Shown piece after piece: positions 46,855 through 56,685 of a DNA stretch of 64,000 nt (the stretch's first letter is position 1; every line of letters begins with the position of its first letter). The notes beneath the pieces are model-generated. The model saw only the letters and a program-made list of their open reading frames with translations. It searched no databases and was not told where the DNA came from. The translations under genes and the position numbers were made by a program. Origin of the DNA: Pseudomonadota bacterium (GTDB taxonomy: Bacteria; Pseudomonadota; Gammaproteobacteria; Burkholderiales; Gallionellaceae); NCBI GenBank assembly GCA_021787435.1, contig JAJYLY010000012.1, forward strand, positions 1 through 64,000, written 5' to 3'.

Positions 46855-48360
46855 ATGAAAATTCTGGAATCATGCACGCTGACATTTTTCGGCGCCGGCG
46901 GAAACCTGAGCCGCCGCAAATTGATTCCCGCGTTGTTTCATCTGGAAACAGTAAAGCGCCTTCCAGATAACATGGTCATTCTGGGGTGCGACATCACCTT
47001 GCGAGAGCGATCCGAATGGCTGGATTTTGTAGGCAACATTTTGCGCGAACTGCATGGGCAGAAAATCAATGAAGAAGCACTCAGTCGCTTTTGCGAACGC
47101 CTGCATTATTTTGCCATTCCACCCGGCGACGACGCGGCTTATGAGCGTTTGCAACAACTGCTTGATAACGATCCGGCCTTTCCGCCCAACATCGTCTATT
47201 ACATGGCAGTGCGCCCGGCAGACTATCCAGTCATCATAGACAGGCTGGGCAATTCAGGTTTGCTGGCGGAGAAAGCCGGCTGGCGGCGCGTGGTGATCGA
47301 AAAGCCTTTCGGTTACGATCTGCTGAGCGCGCAGACGCTGCAGGCGAGCCTGTACCGCCATCTCGACGAGCCGCAGATTTACCGCATCGACCATTATCTT
47401 GGTAAAGGCACAGTGCAGAACGTGATGGTGTTCCGCTTTGCCAACCTGCTGCTGGAACCCTTGTGGAATCATCACTACATCGACCATGTGCAGATCACCC
47501 ACTCGGAGAAGTTGGGCGTGGATGGGCGCGCCGATTACTACGAAGGCGCCGGCGCATTGCGCGACATGGTCCAGAGCCACTTGCTGCAACTTTTGGCATT
47601 GGTAGCGATGGAACCGCCCGTGACAATGGATGCCGAACATCTGCGTGACGAGAAGGTCAAGGTGTTCAAGGCAATACGTCCGATCACCCAGAATGCCGTG
47701 CATGCGCATGCGTTTCGAGGCCAGTATGCCAGCGGCACCATCGATGGAAAATCCGTTGCTGGCTATCTGGAAGAAAAACATGTTGCTGAAAACAGCACAA
47801 CCGAAACTTATGCCGCGATGAAGCTGTTCATAGACAACTGGCGCTGGGCGGGTGTGCCGTTTTACTTGCGCACTGGAAAGCGTCTGAGCCAGAACAGCTC
47901 GGCAATCTGCATCCGTTTCAAAAATGCACCGCAGGATCTGCTGCGCCATACAAGGCAAGGCCCGCCAGTCGCAAACTGGATCATGCTGGGAATACAGCCT
48001 GACGACTGCCTTAAAATGGAAATGCAGGTCAAAGTTCCGGGCCTTGATCTCGACACACGCACCATCAGTCTGGATGCGACATACCGCAAGGACGGCGAAG
48101 AGGATTACGATGCATACGAGGGACTCTTGCTCGACGTGATCATGGGTGACCATTCGCTATTTTTGCGCATTGACGAAGTCGAGGCAGCATGGCGAGTCGT
48201 CGATCCCGTGCTCAAGGTTTGGTCGATGGAACGCGAATTCATCAACACCTATCCAGCCGGCAGCTGGGGACCGCGCGGCACATATCGGCTATTTGACCGC
48301 GATGATCAGTTCTGGCGCCATGGCTTGGATCCCAGTGGCGCAGACCTGCAGGCCTACTGA
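46855..48360 (+). CDS. zwf: Glucose-6-phosphate 1-dehydrogenase
   Basis: A 501-residue NAD(P)-dependent dehydrogenase opening the oxidative pentose phosphate route. The cofactor loop reads GAGGNLSRRKLIPALF where GASGDLAKRKLLPALY is usual. The active-site motif is RIDHYLGKGTVQNV near 181, with Gly replacing the normally conserved Glu of DHYLGKE; catalytic Asp-His and Lys remain. C-terminal GVPFYLRTGKRL and the rest are standard. The substitutions are unusual but the whole protein is otherwise intact. Lies between tal and gnd. No 6-phosphogluconolactonase gene is adjacent. Confidence 0.94.
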   Translation: MKILESCTLTFFGAGGNLSRRKLIPALFHLETVKRLPDNMVILGCDITLRERSEWLDFVGNILRELHGQKINEEALSRFCERLHYFAIPPGDDAAYERLQQLLDNDPAFPPNIVYYMAVRPADYPVIIDRLGNSGLLAEKAGWRRVVIEKPFGYDLLSAQTLQASLYRHLDEPQIYRIDHYLGKGTVQNVMVFRFANLLLEPLWNHHYIDHVQITHSEKLGVDGRADYYEGAGALRDMVQSHLLQLLALVAMEPPVTMDAEHLRDEKVKVFKAIRPITQNAVHAHAFRGQYASGTIDGKSVAGYLEEKHVAENSTTETYAAMKLFIDNWRWAGVPFYLRTGKRLSQNSSAICIRFKNAPQDLLRHTRQGPPVANWIMLGIQPDDCLKMEMQVKVPGLDLDTRTISLDATYRKDGEEDYDAYEGLLLDVIMGDHSLFLRIDEVEAAWRVVDPVLKVWSMEREFINTYPAGSWGPRGTYRLFDRDDQFWRHGLDPSGADLQAY

Positions 48361-48427
48361 TGCTGGAGTTTCAATCGAACAAGCATACCATTAGCAGATT
48401 TTATTAAGTTCATTTGAGGAGAAGATA

Positions 48428-49447
48428 ATGCAGATCGGAATGATAGGGCTCGGACGCATGGGCGCAAACATGGTGCGCCGATTGCAAAAGGCAGGTCATC
48501 AGTGTGTGGTGTTTGACCGGAATAAGCAAGCCGCTCAAATTCTGGCACAGGAAGGTGCGATTGCAGTCAGCAGCATGCAGGACATGGTAAACAACTTAAC
48601 TGCGCCGCGCGCCATATGGCTGATGCTGCCTGCGGCTGTGGTGGACGCAAGCATTGCAGAACTCGCTTCCCTGCTAAATGCGGGAGACATCATCATCGAT
48701 GGCGGAAATTCCTATTACAAGGACGACATTGCCCGCGCAAAAACCCTTCAGTCCCGCTCGATACATTATCTGGATGTCGGGGTCAGCGGCGGCACCTGGG
48801 GGCTGGAGCGCGGCTATTGCCTGATGATAGGCGGGCAGAAAGAGACAGTGGCACATTTACAGCCGGTCTTTGCGACACTGGCGCCGGGCGTGGAAGCTGC
48901 AGCGCGCACCGAAGGCCGCACAGGTAAGCCAGCGCCTGCCGAATCCGGCTATCTGCACTGCGGTCCGGAAGGAGCCGGGCATTTCGTCAAGATGGTGCAC
49001 AATGGCATCGAATACGGCATGATGGCCGCCTACGCCGAAGGTTTCAATCTGTTACGTCACGCCAATGTGGGCGGCGCATCGCAACAGACTGACGCCGAGA
49101 CGACACCGCTGCGCGACCCGCAGGCATTCCGCTACGACATCGATGTCGCCGAAGTCGCCGAGCTATGGCGGCGCGGCAGCGTGGTGGGTTCATGGTTACT
49201 CGATTTGACGGCGCACGCACTGCACAATGACACCGACCTCGAACAGTTTGACGGACGCGTTTCCGACTCCGGCGAAGGGCGATGGACCAGCATCGCTGCG
49301 ATCGAATCAGGTACGCCGGCGCCGGTGTTGACTGCCGCCCTATTCAACCGTTTCAGCTCGCGCGGCGAGGCTGACTTTGGAGACAAACTTCTGTCCGCCC
49401 TGCGCTACGAATTTGGCGGACACCATGAAAAACACTCAGGGTCGTAA
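48428..49447 (+). CDS. gnd: 6-phosphogluconate dehydrogenase, decarboxylating (short form)
   Basis: A 339-residue enzyme, the short form (YqeC/GndA-like), which usually prefers NAD+, not the ~470-residue NADP form. Rossmann loop GMIGLGRMGANMVRRL at the N-terminus, with VFDRNKQAA after beta-2. Substrate site DGGNSYYKDD near 97 and LDVGVSGGTWGLERG near 117; catalytic Lys in GPEGAGHFVKMVHNGIEYG near 185. Final step is ribulose 5-phosphate and CO2, which an autotroph can use to regenerate pentose. GGAGAAG precedes the ATG. It converges on cbbO with 5 bases between stops. Confidence 0.93.
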   Translation: MQIGMIGLGRMGANMVRRLQKAGHQCVVFDRNKQAAQILAQEGAIAVSSMQDMVNNLTAPRAIWLMLPAAVVDASIAELASLLNAGDIIIDGGNSYYKDDIARAKTLQSRSIHYLDVGVSGGTWGLERGYCLMIGGQKETVAHLQPVFATLAPGVEAAARTEGRTGKPAPAESGYLHCGPEGAGHFVKMVHNGIEYGMMAAYAEGFNLLRHANVGGASQQTDAETTPLRDPQAFRYDIDVAEVAELWRRGSVVGSWLLDLTAHALHNDTDLEQFDGRVSDSGEGRWTSIAAIESGTPAPVLTAALFNRFSSRGEADFGDKLLSALRYEFGGHHEKHSGS

Positions 49448-49452
49448 ATGGT

Positions 49453-51225
49453 TCAACGGGTCAGCCCCGCATAGATCATCAGCATCTTTTCCGGCAGATA
49501 CTTGACATGATCGACCACCATGTAGCCTCTTGCGCCGAATATCTGCGAGACATATTCGTCCGCCTTGGGATCGAGACTGATGCAGTGGGTGTGTATGCCG
49601 CACTTTTCAGCCGCCTTGACCGCCATTTTGGCATCGTACATCAGGTATTTCGTTCCCCTCACGTCGATGTCTGAAGGCGCACCATCGGTGATGAGCATCA
49701 GAAGCTTCTTGCCCGACTCCTGCTCATTGAGATAATGTGCGGCATGGCGAATAGCCGCACCCATTCGCGTCGAACGCTGTCCTGTCATGCCGGCAATCCT
49801 GGCTTTCGGCACGTCATCGTAGGGCTGTCCGAAATCCTTGAAACGCAAATATTCGACATTGTGCCGGCTCTTGGAACAGAAACCGTGGATCGCGAACGGA
49901 TCGCCCACGTCCTCGATGACATCCGCAAACAGTACGCAGATCTGCCGGGTCAGCTCCAAAACGGTCTGTTCCTGCCCCGCTATCCTTTGGTTCGTCGAAT
50001 TGGACAGATCCAGCAGCACCAACACCGAGATGTCGCGATTCTTGCGCAGCGAGCGCATCATGATGCGCGTATCAGGCTGAATCCCAGAGCGCAGATCGAT
50101 CAGCGCGCGGATGGCCGCATTGATGTCTATCTCGTCGCCTTCCTCCAGTTTCCTGATGCGGCGAAGCCCGCTGTAACGGATCGCATGAAGTATCTTCTCC
50201 ATCCGCGATATCAGATGGCCGTTCTGCGCAACGATGCGATCGACGATGTCGAGTTCTCCTGGCTTGGGCTTTTTTTCCCTCACTGTCACCCAGGACGCTG
50301 TTTCGACCTGGCTGCGGTAATCCCATTCGGCATAACTGTATGTATCCTTTCCCTTCGGGCCCGGCTTGTCCTCGGAAATCTGCTTAGTCTCCTCGTCTGC
50401 GCTGGCAAACTCGTTGTTTCCCATCAAAAGCTTCAACTCGAAAAAAGAAGTCGGCATCTCCTCCGCATGAGCTGGCTCCTGTTTCGCAAATTCCCATACA
50501 TAACGGTTGTCGTCGCGGTAGAGCGCGCTCAACCTGTCCGCATGCACATTGAACCTGATGTTTTTTTTCTGGAATTCATGCGCTAGCGTCAGGCCTATCC
50601 TCATGGAGACATCGTGTGTCTCAAGGTTGTCGTTCGCCGCATTAAACAGCGCCCTGCCCTGGCTCACCCATGAATCGTCATCCCGGTAAGTTTGATCAAG
50701 CAGCGCTCGCGCAAGCCGAGAGAGATAATCTCCCGCGCTCCTGTTTTGCAAAGGGTTGGCGATATGCTGATCGCGCCAGAGCGTAAAAATGCCCGGGAAT
50801 TCTCGCATCAACAGGGTCTCAACCCGCGCATCCTCGATGACGGAAACCACTGCCTTCTGCCACTTGTCGAGCGACTTATCGATGAACGCCTTTTCGGTGT
50901 ACATGACGTGGGCTGCGGCATGAACCGCTGCTGCGCGATAAGCTTCCAGGCCCGTTACATCTCCTGACAGGTCGTAATAGTAACTTGGCAGATGGATCGT
51001 GTTGTGTTCTACGAAAGGCCTGTATTTTTCAAGATGAATGAAATCCTCTTCGATGGGTTTGATCATGACATCACGGCCACACAACGCATAAAGATAGATC
51101 GCAATGCGCCGCTGCACATCTGCCAAATGGGTTTTGGATTTGTGATGATCGCTTTGCTGATCCCTGCCTGCCCTGCCGAAATATTTTTGCAGCCCGCGCG
51201 AGATGCGGTTGAATGTGGATTTCAT
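49453..51225 (-). CDS. cbbO: CbbO/NorD-type von Willebrand factor A protein
   Basis: A 590-residue cytoplasmic protein whose C-terminal ~200 residues form a VWA domain with the MIDAS motif [12 protein letters not shown] (D-x-S-x-S-like, about 405) and a later [14 protein letters not shown] near 500. The N-terminal ~350 residues are the helical CbbO/NorD region. It pairs with an AAA+ partner: its ATG overlaps the cbbQ stop by four bases. CbbQ-CbbO is a Rubisco activase and NorQ-NorD an NO reductase chaperone; the sequence of the partner favours Cbb. No rubisco gene is in view. Confidence 0.87.
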   Translation of the reverse strand: MKSTFNRISRGLQKYFGRAGRDQQSDHHKSKTHLADVQRRIAIYLYALCGRDVMIKPIEEDFIHLEKYRPFVEHNTIHLPSYYYDLSGDVTGLEAYRAAAVHAAAHVMYTEKAFIDKSLDKWQKAVVSVIEDARVETLLMREFPGIFTLWRDQHIANPLQNRSAGDYLSRLARALLDQTYRDDDSWVSQGRALFNAANDNLETHDVSMRIGLTLAHEFQKKNIRFNVHADRLSALYRDDNRYVWEFAKQEPAHAEEMPTSFFELKLLMGNNEFASADEETKQISEDKPGPKGKDTYSYAEWDYRSQVETASWVTVREKKPKPGELDIVDRIVAQNGHLISRMEKILHAIRYSGLRRIRKLEEGDEIDINAAIRALIDLRSGIQPDTRIMMRSLRKNRDISVLVLLDLSNSTNQRIAGQEQTVLELTRQICVLFADVIEDVGDPFAIHGFCSKSRHNVEYLRFKDFGQPYDDVPKARIAGMTGQRSTRMGAAIRHAAHYLNEQESGKKLLMLITDGAPSDIDVRGTKYLMYDAKMAVKAAEKCGIHTHCISLDPKADEYVSQIFGARGYMVVDHVKYLPEKMLMIYAGLTR

Positions 51226-52046
51226 CGCGCTTCGGTGCGCTTCCCGAAAAACGTGACAACAGCCGCCTCGAGCGCATCGCGCATATCCGGATCGTCAGTG
51301 ATGGGTGCTATCAAAGCGACGCGGCATGCGCGCCTTGTTTCGACGCCCCTGACGATCAGCGTGCCCGCGTAGATCAGCATGCGCGTGGAAATGCCTTCAT
51401 CCAGGCCGTGCCCCTTGAGCTTGCGCGCCATCTTTGCAATCGACACCAGTTTGCCCGCATCCTCTCTTGCAATGCCTGCTTCGTGAGCAACGACCTCCTC
51501 TTCGGTCGCATGATCCGGATAATCAAAGTCAAGCGCTCCGAAGCGCTGCTTGGTCGACTGCTTCAGATCCTTCATCACGCTTTGGTAGCCCGGGTTATAG
51601 GAGATCACGAGCTGAAAATCGGGATGTGCCTGCACAAGCTCGCCGGTCTTCTCAAGCGGGAGCACGCGGCGGTTGTCCGTGAGAGGATGAATGACGACCG
51701 TGGTATCCTGACGCGCCTCCACAATCTCGTCGAGATAGCAGATCGCGCCATATCGTGCAGCGATCGCAAGCGGCCCGTCCTGCCAGCGCGTACCGTGAGA
51801 ATCGAGCAGAAAACGGCCCACTAGATCGCTTGCTGTCATGTCCTCGTTGCATGCGACGGTGATTAGCGGCCTGCCCAGCTTCCACGCCATATATTCAATG
51901 AAGCGCGTTTTACCGCAGCCTGTCGGCCCCTTCAGCATGATAGGCATGCGCGCATCATAGGCCGCCTCATAAACCGCCACCTCATCCGATACTTGACGGT
52001 AGTATGGCTCGCTCTTGACCCGGTATTGACTGATGATGTCTTTCAT
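51222..52046 (-). CDS. cbbQ: CbbQ/NorQ-type AAA+ ATPase
   Basis: A 274-residue MoxR-clade AAA+ protein. ATG 52046 with GAGGAA upstream; the longer frame is not needed. Walker A is [18 protein letters not shown] near 38, sensor-type [17 protein letters not shown] near 65, Walker [16 protein letters not shown] near 100, and the sensor-1 [16 protein letters not shown] near 148 that is very characteristic of CbbQ. CbbQ hexamers with CbbO remove inhibitory sugar phosphates from Rubisco in acidithiobacilli and other proteobacteria. NorQ/GpvN cannot be fully excluded, but no nor genes are near. Confidence 0.88.
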   Translation of the reverse strand: MKDIISQYRVKSEPYYRQVSDEVAVYEAAYDARMPIMLKGPTGCGKTRFIEYMAWKLGRPLITVACNEDMTASDLVGRFLLDSHGTRWQDGPLAIAARYGAICYLDEIVEARQDTTVVIHPLTDNRRVLPLEKTGELVQAHPDFQLVISYNPGYQSVMKDLKQSTKQRFGALDFDYPDHATEEEVVAHEAGIAREDAGKLVSIAKMARKLKGHGLDEGISTRMLIYAGTLIVRGVETRRACRVALIAPITDDPDMRDALEAAVVTFFGKRTEAR

Positions 52047-52156
52047 TACTATTCCTCTTCGCCATTGCAAAATCCGGCCTTGCAGGCCTGCTCATATCTG
52101 GATTTCAAGTATCCGGCCCTCCCTCTTCTGCAAGAGAAGCCTCGCAGGCAGGACTG

Positions 52157-52345
52157 TCAGCCTATCGTAATAAACTTGTTGCGCTTCTTGTACGCCAGCA
52201 CCCAGGCGCCTATCGTCAACAGCCACGCGATGATCTTGTAGATGAGCGCATTGAATATCAGCATATCCAGTTGCAGAAACAGGGTAAACGCGGTGAGGTT
52301 GAAGGCGATAATCATATAGATGATTACCAGTGGCAGCTTGAACAT
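52157..52345 (-). CDS. Small hypothetical membrane protein
   Basis: A 62-residue protein of two predicted membrane helices (about 4-27 and 33-51) and a basic C-terminal AYKKRNKFITIG. Not recognised. It has a good hydrophobic pattern and lies 110 bases upstream of cbbQ on the same strand, so may be first in that transcript. I cannot rule out a shadow frame, but the hydropathy and absence of any opposing gene favour a real one. Confidence 0.6.
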   Translation of the reverse strand: MFKLPLVIIYMIIAFNLTAFTLFLQLDMLIFNALIYKIIAWLLTIGAWVLAYKKRNKFITIG

Positions 52346-52458
52346 AAACTATCCCGTTTAAAAAAGTAATATACGGATTCAAATAGTACGCGGATTCAAT
52401 TCCAATGCGCAACTGCTTCAAAACGACGCAATTGCGCAATCGAGATTCTGTCGCACTT

Positions 52459-55400
52459 TTACTCTTCTTTCACCCTGAACCAGGCGGCATACAGCGCAGG
52501 TAAAAACAGGCAGGTAAGCAAGGTCGCGCCAACTAGCCCACCCATAATGGTCACCGCCATGGGACCCCAGAAAACCTGCCTTGTAAGCGGTATCATCGCA
52601 AGGATAGCAGCAGCCGCAGTCAACACAATCGGACGGAAGCGCCGCACGGTGGAGCTGATGATGGCTTCCCAGCGGGATTTTCCATCTTCCTCATCCTGCC
52701 TTATCTGATCCACCAGTATCACCGAGTTGCGCATGATCATGCCTGCCAGCGCGATGAAACCCAGATTGGCGACAAAGCCGAACGGCACCTGGAAAATCAG
52801 GAGCGCTGCGGTCACCCCTATCATGCCAAGAGGTGCTGTGAGCAGCACGATGACAGTGCGGCTGATGCTTTGCAGCTGCGCCATCAGCAGCGTGATCACG
52901 CCGATCAGCATCAACGGCATCACCGCCATAATCGCGCGTTCCCCTTTGGCCGATTCCTCGACGCTGCCGCCCATCGCGATGCGATATCCGGCTGGCAGCG
53001 TTGCGCGCAGATCGTCAAGCTGCCTGTTAATCTGATTTGACACCGTGGCAGGCTGCGTGCTGTCTGTCATGTCGGCCTGCACCGTCATGGTCGGTATGCG
53101 GTTGCGCCGCCAGATGACACCCTCTTCGAGCGCAGGCACAAGACGTGCCACCTGCGAAAGTGGCACATGGCCGCCGCTGGATAACGGTATATCCAGTTCC
53201 ATAAGCCGGTCGAGCGAACGAGCATCGCCGCGCCACATCACGTCTATCAGCTGGTCGCCCTCGCGGTAATGCGTCAGCACCTGGCCGTTCAGCCATCCCT
53301 GCAGTGCCTGCGCTACATCTTGGCTGGAAGTACCCAGTTTCTGCGCCACACCCTGATCGACCTCAATCTTCACACTCTTTATTTTCTCATTCCAGTCGTA
53401 GCTGACATCCTGCAGATGAACATTGGCGTGCATCAGCGCCGACACCTGTGCTGCGATACTGCGCACCCTGTCAAGGTCAGTGCCGCTGACGCGGAACTGC
53501 ACCGGATAACCTACCGGTGGGCCGTTTTCCAGGCGGGACACATGGGTATGTGCATATCCGTCTGCGCCCAATGTCTGTTCGAGATGTTGCTTCAATGCTT
53601 CTCGCGCAGCAATGTTCCGGCTTTGCACCACGCACTGCGCAAAATTGTCGCTGAAAAGTTTCATGTCCAGAGACAGGAAAAAGCGCGGGGAACTGTTTCC
53701 GACATAGCAGGAATAGGAATCCACCCTTGCATCGCCTTTCAGCAAACCCTCAAGGCGCTCGACCTCGTGCTCCGTCGACTTCAGCGATGCGCCCTGCGGC
53801 AGAGTAAGATCGACCAGCAGCTCAAGCCGGCTGGCGGAGGGGAAAAACTGCTTTTGCACGCCCCGCCCGAACGCAACGATGGACAATATGAAAATCACAA
53901 GCGTAGCGAGTATCACCACCCAGCGGTTTCGCAAGCACCATGTCAGCAAGCGGCGAAAACCGCGGTAAAAAGGGGTTCCGTAAATATCTGCACCATGCTT
54001 TTGCGCTTTTGCGAGCAACTTTGCAGGATCGAGCAGCCTGTAGCCCAGATAAGGCGTAAATAGCACGGCCACCACCCAGGACACCAGAAGCGCGATGGTC
54101 ACCACGGCGAAGATCGAAAAAGTGTATTCGCTGGCTGCGGACTTCGAAAAGCCCACCGGCGTGAAAGCGGCTGCGGTGATCAATGTTCCGGTCAGCATCG
54201 GGAAGGCCGTCGAAGTGTAGGCAAAGGTGGCCGCCTTGAAGCGGTCCCATCCCTGTTCCATCTTAACCACCATCATCTCCACCGCGATGATCGCATCGTC
54301 CACCAGCAAGCCCAGCGCGATCACCAGCGCGCCAAGAGAGATGCGCTGCAGGTCTATGCCGAAAATTTTCATCATGAAGAACGTGATCGCCAGCACCAGC
54401 GGAATGGAGAATGCCACCACCGTGCCGGTGCGCCATCCGAGGCTCAGAAAGGAGACCGCCAGCACGATCAGAATCGCCTTCCCCAGGGAGTCCTGAAACA
54501 ACGATATCGAACCCCTGACCACGTCGGGCTGATTTGCAACCACGTGCACATCCACCCCAACCGGCAAGGCTGCGCTTTCAGTCTTCATCGCCAGTTTCAG
54601 ATTGTCGCCCAGTCGTATAACATCCCCTCCCTTGTCCATGATGATGCCGATGCCGATCGCAGGTTTGCCGCCAACGCGCATCGCAGGATTCGGCGGATCG
54701 CTGTAGCCGCGCGACACGCTGACGATATCGCCCAGCCGCATGTGTTTCCCGTTCACCAGCAGATCGGCGTTCCTTATCTTCTCGACGCTGTCGAACTCCC
54801 CACTAGTGCGCAGCCAGACGCGGTCGCTGCCGGTTTCGACAAACCCTGATTGAACGATTGCGTTCTGTTTATCTAGCGCAAGGCCGATCTGCGCGGGTGT
54901 GATGCCAAAGCTTGCAAGGCGCAAAGGGCTTGCATCGAGATAAATCTTTTCATCCTGAACGCCTATCAGCTCGACGCGTCTGACATCGGGCACGCGCTTC
55001 AAGTCGATCGCGATTCTGTCCGCATACCGGCGCAACGCAGCAAGATCCATGCCGTCGCCGGTCAGCGCGAAGATATTGACATCCACATCGCCAAACTCGT
55101 CATTGGGAAAAGGCCCCTGTATCCCGGCTGGCAATTCGTGATGGATGTCATCCAATTTTTTGCGCACCTGGCGCCAGGCTTCGGGCACCTCGGCCTTGGG
55201 CGTGTAATCCTTGAGTGCTATAAACACCAGGGATTCGCCTGGTTTGGAAGCGGAACGCAGCACATCCACCCAGGGGGTCTCCTGCAATTTCTTCTCTATC
55301 CGCTCGGTGAGTTCCTGCTCGACTTTGGACGCTGCCGCACCGGGCCACAGCGTGCGCACCGCCATCACTTTAAAAGTGAAATCGGGATCTTCCGCGCGCC

Positions 55401-55506
55401 CCAGGCTGAAATAGGAAAATATTCCAAGACTCATCAGCACGATGATGAGATACAGAATCATCTGCTGGTGCGTCAACGCCCAGGCAGAAAGATTTGGCCC
55501 TTTCAT
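52459..55506 (-). CDS. RND efflux pump inner-membrane subunit
   Basis: A 1015-residue AcrB/MexB-superfamily pump with twelve membrane helices and two large periplasmic loops. It begins LSAWALTHQQMILYLIIVLM (TM1). The proton-relay pair is in GLLVDDAIIAVEMM in TM4 (about 405). Drug-type (HAE) and not CzcA-type features such as DFG metal motifs are absent, so drugs or hydrophobic molecules are the likelier cargo. ATGA overlap with the upstream adaptor gene. No outer-membrane TolC gene is next to it. Confidence 0.93.
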   Translation of the reverse strand: MKGPNLSAWALTHQQMILYLIIVLMSLGIFSYFSLGRAEDPDFTFKVMAVRTLWPGAAASKVEQELTERIEKKLQETPWVDVLRSASKPGESLVFIALKDYTPKAEVPEAWRQVRKKLDDIHHELPAGIQGPFPNDEFGDVDVNIFALTGDGMDLAALRRYADRIAIDLKRVPDVRRVELIGVQDEKIYLDASPLRLASFGITPAQIGLALDKQNAIVQSGFVETGSDRVWLRTSGEFDSVEKIRNADLLVNGKHMRLGDIVSVSRGYSDPPNPAMRVGGKPAIGIGIIMDKGGDVIRLGDNLKLAMKTESAALPVGVDVHVVANQPDVVRGSISLFQDSLGKAILIVLAVSFLSLGWRTGTVVAFSIPLVLAITFFMMKIFGIDLQRISLGALVIALGLLVDDAIIAVEMMVVKMEQGWDRFKAATFAYTSTAFPMLTGTLITAAAFTPVGFSKSAASEYTFSIFAVVTIALLVSWVVAVLFTPYLGYRLLDPAKLLAKAQKHGADIYGTPFYRGFRRLLTWCLRNRWVVILATLVIFILSIVAFGRGVQKQFFPSASRLELLVDLTLPQGASLKSTEHEVERLEGLLKGDARVDSYSCYVGNSSPRFFLSLDMKLFSDNFAQCVVQSRNIAAREALKQHLEQTLGADGYAHTHVSRLENGPPVGYPVQFRVSGTDLDRVRSIAAQVSALMHANVHLQDVSYDWNEKIKSVKIEVDQGVAQKLGTSSQDVAQALQGWLNGQVLTHYREGDQLIDVMWRGDARSLDRLMELDIPLSSGGHVPLSQVARLVPALEEGVIWRRNRIPTMTVQADMTDSTQPATVSNQINRQLDDLRATLPAGYRIAMGGSVEESAKGERAIMAVMPLMLIGVITLLMAQLQSISRTVIVLLTAPLGMIGVTAALLIFQVPFGFVANLGFIALAGMIMRNSVILVDQIRQDEEDGKSRWEAIISSTVRRFRPIVLTAAAAILAMIPLTRQVFWGPMAVTIMGGLVGATLLTCLFLPALYAAWFRVKEE

Positions 55507-56528
55507 TGTGGGCTGACGCTATCGCTATCGACGGGCTGTATGATTTCACCCTCTGACAATCGGTGCACGCCAGCAACAACGATGCGCTCGCCCGCTTTAA
55601 GTCCTCCCGCGATGATCGCGCCATCGTCGCGGTACAAAGACACGGTAACCGGTCTTAAGCTGACGCTCTTGTTTTCCGCCACGACCCATACCGCAGCCTG
55701 CTTTCCCTGCTGATAAACTGCCGAAAGAGGAATCAGCAGTTCGCCTTTTGCAGCGGGCTTGAACAGCACGCGCGCACTCATGCCCAGCGCAATCTTTTCA
55801 GGCATAACATCGAATGCCACACGCGCAGGATAGGTGCGGCTTGACGGATCTGCAGATTGCGACAACTCGCGCAGATGACCTTTCAAGGGGGGTTGATCAC
55901 CCGCCATCACCTCTGCCGCATCACCCACGTGAAACCGGGAAAACTGATCTTCCGGTATCTCGAATGCTGCCTCGGTTTCACCCAGATCAGCCAGACGCAG
56001 CACTGACTGACCTGCGCTCACCACCTGCCCCACGTCTGCCAATATCGCTTCGACGACGCCGTCGTGTTCTGCGCGCAACACCGTATAATCAGTCTGATTG
56101 CGCGCGAGCGCTGCTTCTGCACTGGCAGACTTCAGCGCAGCTTCTTTTGCATCCAGCGCCGCCTGGCTTATGAACCCGCTGCGGCGCAACTTCCGGTAGC
56201 GCTGTGCGTCGGCCAGCACCAGGCAATATTGCGCTTGGACTGAGCGCGCCTTCAACGCGACGTCCGAAGCATCAAGGCGCGCCAGAATTTGGCCTGCCTT
56301 TACCCGCATCCCTGCGTTCACTTTGCGTTCGATGATTTTCCCGCCTATGCGAAAACCGATGATAGGCTCATGGCGGGCGCGTATCTCGCCGCTGTACTCA
56401 AGGCTTTTTTCAACGGCCACATCTCCTGCGAGCCTAGTCAATGCGGGACGCACGATTTTTGCTGGTGGTACGGTTTCCTTGTTGCACGCGACAAGAAAGA
56501 GCGCGAGTATGAACAGGATAGCCTTCAT
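55503..56528 (-). CDS. RND efflux periplasmic adaptor lipoprotein
   Basis: A 341-residue membrane-fusion protein. ATG 56528 opens a lipoprotein signal peptide with lipobox LFLVAC (lipid Cys near 15). The body has the half-barrel GFRIGGKIIERKVNAGMRVK, then a helical hairpin (about 100-155) and a lipoyl/beta-barrel part (AEHDGVVEAILADVGQVVSA, then PLKGHLRELSQSADPSSRTY and IPLSAVYQQGKQAAVWVV). It bridges the pump and an outer-membrane channel. First of the two-gene pump operon; divergent from hemH. Confidence 0.92.
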   Translation of the reverse strand: MKAILFILALFLVACNKETVPPAKIVRPALTRLAGDVAVEKSLEYSGEIRARHEPIIGFRIGGKIIERKVNAGMRVKAGQILARLDASDVALKARSVQAQYCLVLADAQRYRKLRRSGFISQAALDAKEAALKSASAEAALARNQTDYTVLRAEHDGVVEAILADVGQVVSAGQSVLRLADLGETEAAFEIPEDQFSRFHVGDAAEVMAGDQPPLKGHLRELSQSADPSSRTYPARVAFDVMPEKIALGMSARVLFKPAAKGELLIPLSAVYQQGKQAAVWVVAENKSVSLRPVTVSLYRDDGAIIAGGLKAGERIVVAGVHRLSEGEIIQPVDSDSVSPQ

Positions 56529-56685
56529 CGAATGGAATGGTGGATTTGAACAGGCCTGCAATGTAGTTTTCAAATGCAGCTTTGTCAAACATGCGCAAAG
56601 CCCATCAACCCGGTAAAATGACTGCTGCCTTATCGCAAGAATTCCGTGATAATCTGCGCATGGCCGCCTTTCACCTTAAAACGAT

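Noticed and set aside
47254..48153. 300-residue minus-strand frame across zwf
   Set aside because: Shadow of a conserved gene; no ribosome site, and composition rich in His/Cys/Gln as expected from antisense reading.
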